DNA of 40,033 nucleotides from a virus. The notes under the pieces were generated by a model that searched no databases, was not told the DNA's origin, and saw nothing but the letters and a program-made list of their open reading frames with translations. The translations under genes and the position numbers were made by a program. Positions 30,015 to 35,571 of the stretch are shown here, piece after piece. Within the stretch, counting starts at the first letter, position 1, and each line of letters opens with the position of its first letter. The stretch covers positions 1 through 40,033 of IMG/VR virus record IMGVR_UViG_3300032282_005081. One strand, given 5' to 3'.

Positions 30015-30269
30015 TCAACCTTCCTGAGTTACATCAAAGCAATAGATCGCGCAGTCTGCAGCCAACACGCCGAACTGGGTTGCGTCGTGGTAGAGACTGA
30101 AGTATACGTCGTCCTCCACGTCTATACAGAAGCACTGACCATATACCTTGAGCATGTACCTGGTAAATTTATCTAGAGCCTTCTGGTCCTCCTCAGACAA
30201 GCCGCTCTCGTCACCGTTTACCAGAGCAGAAGCCCAGTGTATCGGGAGCTCGTACTTTTCCAGTTCCAT
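30015..30269 (-). CDS. Conserved phage protein of unknown function
   Basis: 84 residues from the ATG at 30269, which has GGAG 9 nt upstream and overlaps the stop of the preceding gene (TAATG). It contains YELPIHWASALVNGDESGLS then EEDQKALDKFTRYML and SLYHDATQFGVLAADC. The HWASALVN.DESGL.EE pattern is like short conserved phage proteins (DUF6926-like). The family name is uncertain and no function is known. Confidence 0.7.
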   Translation of the reverse strand: MELEKYELPIHWASALVNGDESGLSEEDQKALDKFTRYMLKVYGQCFCIDVEDDVYFSLYHDATQFGVLAADCAIYCFDVTQEG

Positions 30270-30496
30270 TACTGCAACTCCAAAGAAGTGTCGTACCACC
30301 GATCAGTCTCTGAGGGTTCATCCTCTTCTGAGGGTTCATCCTCATCCTCGGACTCGAAGAGGAAGTCGTTGACTTCCGCCATCCGCTTGACGTCTCGGTC
30401 CTCTAGCCAAGCCAGAGCAGCCGCAGCTACAATCTTGGGATCCAGGAATCCCTCGTCCATCAGTTCCAGCAGCTTGCAGGTATACTCGCGCTTCAT
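30269..30496 (-). CDS. Small acidic protein of unknown function
   Basis: 75 residues (MKREYTCKLLELMDEGFLDP then KIVAAAALAWLEDRDVKRMA). The C-terminal part is Glu/Asp/Ser-rich (EDEDEPSEEDEPSE), built from a short DNA duplication (GAGGGTTCATCCTC twice). The LDP..VA...L.WL.E.DV..M pattern resembles short phage proteins. It overlaps both neighbours by 1 nt. Confidence 0.65.
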   Translation of the reverse strand: MKREYTCKLLELMDEGFLDPKIVAAAALAWLEDRDVKRMAEVNDFLFESEDEDEPSEEDEPSETDRWYDTSLELQ

Positions 30497-30588
30497 TAGC
30501 GGATCACTCCCAGTGCGGCCAGGGAGAACACCCCAGCCGAGATGAAAACAATGACGAGAACCATTCCACGTTCAAAGATCGTATCCAT
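30496..30588 (-). CDS. Thirty-residue single-span membrane peptide
   Basis: 30 residues (MDTIFERGMVLVIVFISAGV then FSLAALGVIR) from the ATG at 30588, which has AGGAGGAGATGGTCTG upstream. The ATG overlaps the stop of the preceding gene (TGATG). One hydrophobic span takes up two thirds of it. Function unknown. Confidence 0.6.
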   Translation of the reverse strand: MDTIFERGMVLVIVFISAGVFSLAALGVIR

Positions 30589-30731
30589 CAGACCATCTCC
30601 TCCTGGGCTTCGAGGCTGAACTCGTAACGGTCGAGCCAGTCGTTGAAGTCGGCCAGGAACTGCAGTGCCTCGTCGTCGGAGACCTCGTAGCCAGCCATTG
30701 CATTCACCCACTCGCGATCCATCTGAGTCAT
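30588..30731 (-). CDS. Small acidic protein of unknown function
   Basis: 47 residues (MTQMDREWVNAMAGYEVSDD then EALQFLADFNDWLDRYEFSL and EAQEEMV). It looks like a short helical protein. Its leader is the second copy of the 31-nt repeat, and a strong promoter precedes it. It begins a six-gene unit that runs to the palindrome at 29476. Confidence 0.65.
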   Translation of the reverse strand: MTQMDREWVNAMAGYEVSDDEALQFLADFNDWLDRYEFSLEAQEEMV

Positions 30732-30759
30732 TTCAGAGTCCTCATCGTTTCAGTAAGAG
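30729..30759 (-). repeat. 31-bp leader repeat, copy 2
   Basis: Identical to 28785-28815, from ATG back to near the -10 box. See copy 1 for content. Confidence 0.9.
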
Positions 30760-30760
30760 C

Positions 30761-30789
30761 AGTATAGCGTAGTGGGTGGAGGAAGTCAA
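30761..30789 (-). promoter_or_regulatory. Early sigma-70-like promoter
   Basis: TTGACT - 17 nt - TATACT, 30 nt before the 47-residue gene. Confidence 0.85.
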
Positions 30790-30835
30790 CAACTATCTTA
30801 GCGAAAATCCAAAAAAGATGAAATAACGTCTCTCG

Positions 30836-30889
30836 TTGTGTTAGAGCTCGGTAAACGGGCAATGACCCGTCAATCGTCCTCTAACACAA
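30836..30889. other. Structured non-coding element, possible small RNA
   Basis: An 11-bp outer stem (TTGTGTTAGAG with CTCTAACACAA) encloses a 5-bp inner hairpin (ACGGG/CCCGT). It lies in a 260-nt gap between a terminator and the promoter at 30761. No reading frame fits. The strand of any transcript is not clear. Confidence 0.5.
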
Positions 30890-30906
30890 GCTCTCCCCTC
30901 GTCTCT

Positions 30907-30952
30907 AAAAAAAGTGAATCAGATCAAGGCTTTATACCCCGATCTGATTCGC
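30907..30952 (-). terminator. Rho-independent terminator
   Basis: On the minus strand, GCGAATCAGATC and GATCTGATTCAC pair over 12 bp (one G-U) around a 15-nt loop and are followed by seven Ts. It ends the single-gene unit at 30992. Confidence 0.9.
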
Positions 30953-30991
30953 TGAAATATGCTGTAAAATCAGTCGCTTAACAATTGCTTA

Positions 30992-31489
30992 TCAAATATC
31001 CACGCCCAGACCCTTAACTTCGTCGCGAGTCAGGAAGGTAGGATGGTCGTCGTCCATCCGAAATTCCTTCTTGGCCTTTTCGTCGTCTTCCTTCGTGGTG
31101 TCAACCACGCGACGAGTCTTGAGTTTCGCGGCGACTTCCCGCATGCGCTTCAGATTGGCTTCCTTGATGGCAGCGACCTCTTCAGCGGTCTTGATCGGCT
31201 TATCCGCCTTCGGTGCCTTCGGCGCCTTGACCTTTTCAGCCAGCTCGGGCGTCGCCAGACGCTTCACCGTCCGCTCGCGGGGAGCGCCTACGGCTATGGG
31301 CGCTTTCGCTACCGCGACGAGTGCGCCAGGGGCGACGCCTTCCTTCACGCACCAGCGATACCAGGTCTTGCCGTAGCCTGGCTTGCACGGGAGATCGCGT
31401 TCGATGATCGCGCACACTTCGAACATCGGCTTATCCTTGTTCGCGGTCATGAGAGCGATCACGCGAGACGTCTTGGTGTCCTTAGCCAT
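30992..31489 (-). CDS. Lys/Ala-rich phage protein of unknown function
   Basis: 165 residues from the ATG at 31489, which has AAGGGCTCTCCC upstream. The N-terminal 60 residues look folded (SRVIALMTANKDKPMFEVCA and GYGKTWYRWCVKEG), similar to small phage helical domains of the type that read DNA. The rest is Lys/Ala/Glu-rich and probably disordered (EKVKAPKAPKADKPIK). A GAGCGCCTA..GGGCGCT element codes part of the linker (APIAVGAPRER) and matches the palindrome at 29476. DNA or RNA binding is inferred from charge only. Confidence 0.65.
   Translation of the reverse strand: MAKDTKTSRVIALMTANKDKPMFEVCAIIERDLPCKPGYGKTWYRWCVKEGVAPGALVAVAKAPIAVGAPRERTVKRLATPELAEKVKAPKAPKADKPIKTAEEVAAIKEANLKRMREVAAKLKTRRVVDTTKEDDEKAKKEFRMDDDHPTFLTRDEVKGLGVDI
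31282..31304. repeat. Intragenic near-copy of the 24-nt palindrome
   Basis: GAGCGCCTACGGCTATGGGCGCT differs from 29476-29499 at a few positions, in phase with a coding sequence. Given here for comparison. It may be a small mobile hairpin. Confidence 0.5.
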
Positions 31490-31520
31490 TGGGAGAGCCC
31501 TTTCCGTTTCAACAAGATGG

Positions 31521-31549
31521 AGTATACTGGGGTTCAGAGGAGAAGTCAA
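31521..31549 (-). promoter_or_regulatory. Early sigma-70-like promoter
   Basis: TTGACT - 17 nt - TATACT, 32 nt before the 165-residue gene. Confidence 0.85.
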
Positions 31550-31564
31550 CACTTTTTTTGTGGG

Positions 31565-31717
31565 TCAGTCAAGATTTTTGTAATGTTGACTCGCCCACCG
31601 ATCAACAGCTATGATTTCGCGGTCGTACTGTTTCTGGTCGATCTCGCCTTTCATCAGGAGGGTATCCAGCCGGTCGACCCTCCGCTCAACAGCTGCCTCG
31701 ATCTGGTCTTCGGTCAT
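31565..31717 (-). CDS. Small charged helical protein
   Basis: 50 residues from the ATG at 31717, which has AGGAGTGGCGCTG upstream. Sequence MTEDQIEAAVERRVDRLDTL, then LMKGEIDQKQYDREIIAVDR. Residues 5-45 look like two helices with a turn (MKGEIDQKQYD), the style of small helical hairpins. The ATG overlaps the stop of the gene before it. Function unknown. Confidence 0.65.
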   Translation of the reverse strand: MTEDQIEAAVERRVDRLDTLLMKGEIDQKQYDREIIAVDRWASQHYKNLD

Positions 31718-31941
31718 CAGCGCCACTCCTTGTAATCTCCCGTCAGCCCGTTGTCCTCGTATCCGGCCATATATGCTTTCCATTCGAAGGAGCCGAATTC
31801 GGGCTTCACTATCTTAGACTGATGAGTCGCGCCGACGAAGTAGTGAGGAGAGGCAGCTCTCCGGTAGTATCTATCGGCCGACCCACGGTCGTAGGGTCCA
31901 CCATGTCGCTTGTCGTAGCTAGTAGACGCTAGTCGCTTCAT
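31717..31941 (-). CDS. Conserved small phage protein (YDRGSADxYY type)
   Basis: 74 residues from the ATG at 31941, which has GAGGAAACTGA upstream. HGGPYDRGSADRYYRRAASP with HYF, and later EWKAYMAGYEDN, is a motif I know from many phage and some bacterial proteins of about this size. The E..AY..GY end recalls ribosome modulation factor-like proteins. The function is not established. Confidence 0.75.
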   Translation of the reverse strand: MKRLASTSYDKRHGGPYDRGSADRYYRRAASPHYFVGATHQSKIVKPEFGSFEWKAYMAGYEDNGLTGDYKEWR

Positions 31942-31975
31942 TTCAGTTTCCTCGTTAGCGTTCATCGTAGTAGCA

Positions 31976-32005
31976 ATGCTACCTCAACCAAAGGCGAAAA
32001 GTCAA
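31976..32005 (-). promoter_or_regulatory. Early sigma-70-like promoter (weaker)
   Basis: TTGACT - 18 nt - TAGCAT, about 35 nt before the 74-residue gene. It is less perfect than its neighbours in both spacing and -10 box. Confidence 0.6.
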
Positions 32006-32008
32006 CAC

Positions 32009-32233
32009 CTAAATTACCTCCCCGTCAGAGAGCGTGAAAGTGATCTGGGAAACGTCACTATCAAAATCGTTCGGAACGAAATCGATTTCGTTACCGTCAA
32101 TAATAATGGTATACTCTTCGGTTCCGCCGATACGAGCGTTATCAGAAGCACCAGCGAAAGCCTCGCGGTCGTAGCAGTCAAGCTCCTTAAAGGTAACGCG
32201 GGAAACCAGCAGGAGAGCTTCGGTCGGGGTCAT
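32009..32233 (-). CDS. Small acidic protein of unknown function
   Basis: 74 residues (MTPTEALLLVSRVTFKELDC then YDREAFAGASDNARIGGTEE and IIIDGNEIDFVPNDFDSDVS). It is acidic and likely mixed helix and strand. The ATG follows AGAGGCTAAACG. A single-gene unit behind its own promoter. No family recognised. Confidence 0.65.
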   Translation of the reverse strand: MTPTEALLLVSRVTFKELDCYDREAFAGASDNARIGGTEEYTIIIDGNEIDFVPNDFDSDVSQITFTLSDGEVI

Positions 32234-32262
32234 CGTTTAGCCTCTATCGTTTCAACACAGGT

Positions 32263-32291
32263 ATTATACCGCGACCAGGGGGGGAAGTCAA
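32263..32291 (-). promoter_or_regulatory. Early sigma-70-like promoter
   Basis: TTGACT - 17 nt - TATAAT, 30 nt before the 74-residue gene at 32233. The spacer holds a run of seven Cs. Confidence 0.85.
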
Positions 32292-32300
32292 CACCTCATT

Positions 32301-32591
32301 TCACAAATCGGCATAAAAGATATCAGCGATTTCACGAGCCGAGAGGCAGTCACCGTGGTCAGGGTCACCGGACTCGGGATCAACTAATATGAGTAAATTT
32401 GTTAATAGGGGAGAATTTGCTCGCACGGCCACAATTTCATATTCATTGAAGCTGAAAATCCCGTCAGCCAGGCACTTATAGTCATTGGAGTCAAACGACT
32501 CCAGCGCCTCATCAGTTTTATAGTCAAAGACCTCACAGACGACCAGCTGGGCGTTCAGACGAGAGAACTTCACATAAACCGGACGAGCCAT
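32301..32591 (-). CDS. Small protein of unknown function
   Basis: 96 residues from the ATG at 32591, which has GGTGGTG upstream. It contains RPVYVKFSRLNAQLVVCEVF, DYKTDEALESFDSNDYKCLA and FSFNEYEIVAVRANSPLLT. A beta-rich half is followed by an acidic end. No family recognised. It closes the run of one-gene units at the right end of the high-GC island. Confidence 0.65.
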   Translation of the reverse strand: MARPVYVKFSRLNAQLVVCEVFDYKTDEALESFDSNDYKCLADGIFSFNEYEIVAVRANSPLLTNLLILVDPESGDPDHGDCLSAREIADIFYADL

Positions 32592-32623
32592 AGGATTCAC
32601 CACCATTCTTTTCAACGTTGCTG

Positions 32624-32652
32624 ATTATACCTGGATTGGGTCCCTAGGTCAA
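32624..32652 (-). promoter_or_regulatory. Early sigma-70-like promoter
   Basis: TTGACC - 17 nt - TATAAT, 33 nt before the 96-residue gene. It is the right-hand boundary of the island. Confidence 0.85.
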
Positions 32653-32770
32653 CACTTATCTTAAGAATATCGACTAATTTCCTTTCGTTCATACCGGGAG
32701 TGTCTTTTCATATATTTCGCTAGGAGGCTTCACTACGAAATATTATTTCGTCAAAAGGTGAAGATTGTTG

Positions 32771-32799
32771 TTGATTTTCACCCGCGATCGCGGTATACT
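32771..32799 (+). promoter_or_regulatory. Rightward promoter with palindromic spacer
   Basis: TTGATT - 17 nt - TATACT on the plus strand. The spacer contains the perfect 12-nt palindrome CCGCGATCGCGG (32782-32793), which could be an operator. No gene lies directly downstream, so the transcript may be non-coding. Confidence 0.7.
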
Positions 32800-32934
32800 A
32801 CCATCATGAGTCGCTCCCGGAGGACATTAAGACAAGGGTAGGCTGACCATAGTGTTCCGGGCACGAAACGAACTGAGGAAAAAACGAAACTGTTTTCGAA
32901 GCTTCGCGAAGGGTAGCCCCACACCCACCCTGGT

Positions 32935-32963
32935 ATTTTACCTGACTTTCAGTGAAAAGTCAA
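32935..32963 (-). promoter_or_regulatory. Leftward promoter facing the rightward one
   Basis: TTGACT - 17 nt - TAAAAT on the minus strand. The RNA would overlap the rightward transcript in antisense. A short CGAAA-ACAG-TTTCG hairpin with a T6 run lies about 40-55 nt after its start, which could end a tiny RNA. Confidence 0.65.
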
Positions 32964-33487
32964 GCCAAAAAAATGGAGGCGGAACAAAATAAATCTGTTG
33001 ACTTTTTCGGCCAGCTGAGGCAAGATTGATGCCTTCATTGCGGAGAACGAACCGGCGGCGGAAAGATACTACAAACGTTACCAACGAAACTGCAGTAGTT
33101 CGCAACGAAACCACAAAGGTTACCAACGAAATCTTTTCGTTCGTTCCAAAAATGGTTTCGAAGGGAAAGAATCGGTTTCGTATAGAACAAATTTGGTTTC
33201 CTTTAGAAGGATCTAGTTCCGTATAGAAGGATTTCGGATCGTTCGCAACGAGTCAGTTTCGTTTTTACAGAGTTTCGAAGCTCCGACAGAACGTTTTGGC
33301 TCGTTACCGAGATGTGCGGCACATCGACACAGCATCGATGCGCGACACATCGACACAGATACCAGAGACATCGAGCGACTAGCGGCAGCGACTAGCGGCT
33401 AACATCGCCCACATTTCTCTCCAGCGATTTAAAATCCCAATCAAAATCCCACATTTCAATAGTAAATTTCAATCGATAGCGAAGCGA

Positions 33488-33508
33488 CTAGCGTCTAGCG
33501 TCTAGCGT
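33488..33508. repeat. Tandem 7-bp repeat CTAGCGT
   Basis: Three perfect copies. The related GCGACTAGCG occurs four times between 33370 and 33500. Confidence 0.85.
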
Positions 33509-33554
33509 CAGCGATTGATGGAAGGTTGTCTTAGAGACGCAATAGCATCAAGAC

Positions 33555-33599
33555 AGACCAAAGGTCGACAGACCAAAGGTCGACAGACCAAAGGTCGAC
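33555..33599. repeat. Tandem 15-bp repeat AGACCAAAGGTCGAC
   Basis: Three perfect copies. Each contains the inverted repeat GACC-AAA-GGTC, so each copy could bind a dimeric protein or form a small hairpin. Confidence 0.9.
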
Positions 33600-33613
33600 C
33601 GACTGGTCCGAAA

Positions 33614-33708
33614 GTTGGTAACGAAGTTGGTAACGAAGTTGGTAACGAAGTTGTTCTAAGGATTGGTCAACCGACTGGTCCGAAGTTGGTAACGAAGTTG
33701 GTAACGAA
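33614..33708. repeat. 12-bp repeats GTTGGTAACGAA in two blocks
   Basis: Three tandem copies at 33614-33649 and two at 33685-33708. Each block is preceded by CCGACTGGTCCGAA, so the whole block is duplicated. Inverted forms (GTTACCAACGAA) occur at about 33077 and 33119. Confidence 0.9.
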
Positions 33709-33714
33709 GTTAAT

Positions 33715-34320
33715 CTACTTCTTCCCAGAATACAACATTTCAGCAGCAACATAGATTGTTATCTTAGCTGATTCTAGGTCTTCTGGTTGCTCTTTCCATC
33801 CAACAGTAATCTGACCAATGAACGTACTCGGATCAGGGGGAATGCTTATTCTGCATGTATAATTAATATTCTTATCTTTATATACAAACCCAATGAAGCT
33901 TTGTGGTTTGGTATATGCACCACATGGCATGTTGCCACCCATGAGAGAGATGACGTCTTTGTTGTTCTCTACATTCTTAGTAAACAGACCAACGTCATGA
34001 TCATCATATGTTCTGATTCTACCCTCATCTCTGATGAATAGGTATACCAGCTTCCTTGTGTTCAGTATAGGGTTTACCTCAAAGATTGCAACTAGATCAG
34101 CGTTGCCTCTCTTGACAATGAAGTTGGCTGCTTCCTCATACTTACCATTCATTCTTGGGAGTGCCTGTTGCGCTCTATACGACGCCATGAATGCATCCTT
34201 CTCAGTGTAAACAAACCACCCAGAAAGAAGCATAATACCCACAATGAACAAAACAAATAACCTAAACGGACTCTCGCCGACCCATGTTAATACTGAAAGT
34301 AATAGCTCCTTTACATTCAT
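33715..34320 (-). CDS. Membrane-anchored protein of the uptake operon
   Basis: 201 residues. Residues about 18-38 (SPFRLFVLFIVGIMLLSGWF) are one membrane span, and the remaining 160 residues should face the periplasm. They contain two Cys (MPCGAY, NYTCRIS) that could pair. No family recognised. The ATG overlaps the symporter stop (ATGA), so it is the third gene of a coupled operon. It may support the transporter or bind its partner protein, as inferred from context. Confidence 0.7.
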   Translation of the reverse strand: MNVKELLLSVLTWVGESPFRLFVLFIVGIMLLSGWFVYTEKDAFMASYRAQQALPRMNGKYEEAANFIVKRGNADLVAIFEVNPILNTRKLVYLFIRDEGRIRTYDDHDVGLFTKNVENNKDVISLMGGNMPCGAYTKPQSFIGFVYKDKNINYTCRISIPPDPSTFIGQITVGWKEQPEDLESAKITIYVAAEMLYSGKK

Positions 34321-35570
34321 GTATTCTCTTCCCTATCACAGACAAATGAACTCACAGCAACATTACCATATACATGAGAAGCAGTGCGAATCATATCCAT
34401 AATAGGGTCAACAACAATCATTAGAACAATAATGGCCTCGTGCGGGAGCATAAGCAAATCACACACAATAGAAACCGTGGCAACCGTCAATACACCAGTC
34501 GTTCCCGCCGAAGCAAGACCAGCAAGTACCGAACCAAATATAACAACAACAAATCCCCCCACTCCAAGACTTACTCCATAAACGTTGGCAATAAAAATCG
34601 TCGCCACAGCATAATACGCTATACTACCAATACGGTTTACCGTAAAAGAAAGCGGAACCATCAACTCTACCGCACCCTTGTTAAATCTAAGAGATGTCAA
34701 TGACTCCTGCGCATATGGAATACAAGCAAGAGAACTCCTAGATGATACTGCAACAATAAGCGTCTCCTTGACAGAACGAATAACACTCACAATAGAACTC
34801 TTGCTTCTAATAACAAGAACAGCAGTTGATACTAAAATAATAATCAAACCAACCAATGCCTGCTGGTAAATAAAATCAATCATCGTGAGGAATATACCAA
34901 CACCAACCTTTCCTACCTGAGATGATATCATTGCAAATAATGCAAATGGTAGAAAATAATTAAGAAACTTAAAGATCGCAATTGATGCCTCTTGGACTGC
35001 ACGAAGACAATCGACGATCATCTGCTGACCGGCATTCTTAACGAACCCAAGAGATATACCAAAGATCAAACAAAATATAACTACCTTCAGAGACTCTCCA
35101 CCATTCAAAGAGGAGAAAATGTTCTCGGGAATAAACTTGTTGAAAATAGCAAATGGGTCTGGCTTCCTTACCTCTGGCTGAGGACCAAATAATGTTACCT
35201 CAAGATCAGAAGCTCCCGAATCCTTTGAATTGATAATGTTACCAAATGACTCCATCTTTGATGATGATACGTCGCTCGGCATCAATGTAACTGTCACAAC
35301 ACCAATAGCAGAAGCGAGAATCATTGATGCAATAAATCCAACTATGATCTTCCTAATCATTCCTGCAGAATCTTCCTTCTGAAGGAGACTAACAACACCA
35401 ACAAGGATTGTTGCCAATAGAAAAGGAAGAACAACAACCTTCAATAAACTAAGATATACTGAACCAATAAACTCTAGGTCGGCTGATGCTGATGGATAAA
35501 ATACTCCCATCAATACACCAAAAATAATTGAGAGGAATATAGTGATTGGGTTAACGAGAATCTTCTTCAT
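34317..35570 (-). CDS. Dicarboxylate/amino acid:cation symporter (SDF family)
   Basis: 417 residues with at least eight hydrophobic spans. Features of the DctA/GltP family are seen in order: PFLLATILVGVVSLL (TM2), SSRSS at 276-280 in the HP1 hairpin, NRIGS at 312-316 in TM7 where NMDGT is usual, AGLASAGTTG at 350-359 in HP2, and DPIMDMIRTASHVYGN (388-403) in TM8. The TM8 Asp and Arg that help choose and bind the substrate are kept. The altered TM7 motif suggests that cation coupling or substrate differs from the usual types. It follows the binding-protein gene by 1 nt. Confidence 0.9.
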   Translation of the reverse strand: MKKILVNPITIFLSIIFGVLMGVFYPSASADLEFIGSVYLSLLKVVVLPFLLATILVGVVSLLQKEDSAGMIRKIIVGFIASMILASAIGVVTVTLMPSDVSSSKMESFGNIINSKDSGASDLEVTLFGPQPEVRKPDPFAIFNKFIPENIFSSLNGGESLKVVIFCLIFGISLGFVKNAGQQMIVDCLRAVQEASIAIFKFLNYFLPFALFAMISSQVGKVGVGIFLTMIDFIYQQALVGLIIILVSTAVLVIRSKSSIVSVIRSVKETLIVAVSSRSSLACIPYAQESLTSLRFNKGAVELMVPLSFTVNRIGSIAYYAVATIFIANVYGVSLGVGGFVVVIFGSVLAGLASAGTTGVLTVATVSIVCDLLMLPHEAIIVLMIVVDPIMDMIRTASHVYGNVAVSSFVCDREENT

Positions 35571-35571
35571 A

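Larger units (their letters stand above)
32653..33714. other. Gene-free regulatory and repeat region of about 1.06 kb
   Basis: No convincing gene on either strand. From left to right it holds a nested hairpin (32727-32763, CTTCAC/GTGAAG around ACGAAAT/ATTTCGT), a rightward promoter (32771), a leftward promoter (32935), a weak rightward promoter-like site (32998), many AACGAAAC and GTTTCG motifs (33050-33290), ACATCGACACAG and GCGACTAGCGG direct repeats (33300-33400), then three kinds of tandem repeat up to 33708. It is the best place in this window for an origin or a regulatory RNA. Confidence 0.7.

Noticed and set aside
31043-31735. 230-codon open frame on the plus strand
   Set aside because: Antisense to a gene with promoter, ribosome site and terminator; composition is typical of a GC-driven shadow.
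28000-32652. Assembly chimera as the cause of the high-GC block
   Set aside because: The same promoter form, leader style and gene direction occur on both sides and inside the block, so one genome is the simpler reading. Read coverage would settle it.
33029-33226. 66-codon plus-strand frame with repeated VTNE/RNET
   Set aside because: It begins three bases after a weak -10 box with no ribosome site, and its repeats follow the AACGAAAC motifs of the region.
33300-33708. CRISPR array
   Set aside because: Repeats are 7-15 bp and directly abut or vary in spacing; there are no unique spacers of constant length and no cas genes.
33515-33754. Open frames on both strands across the 33.5-33.75 kb repeats
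   Set aside because: They are open only because the repeat units are 15 and 12 bp long, multiples of three. The products are plain repeats and have no ribosome sites.
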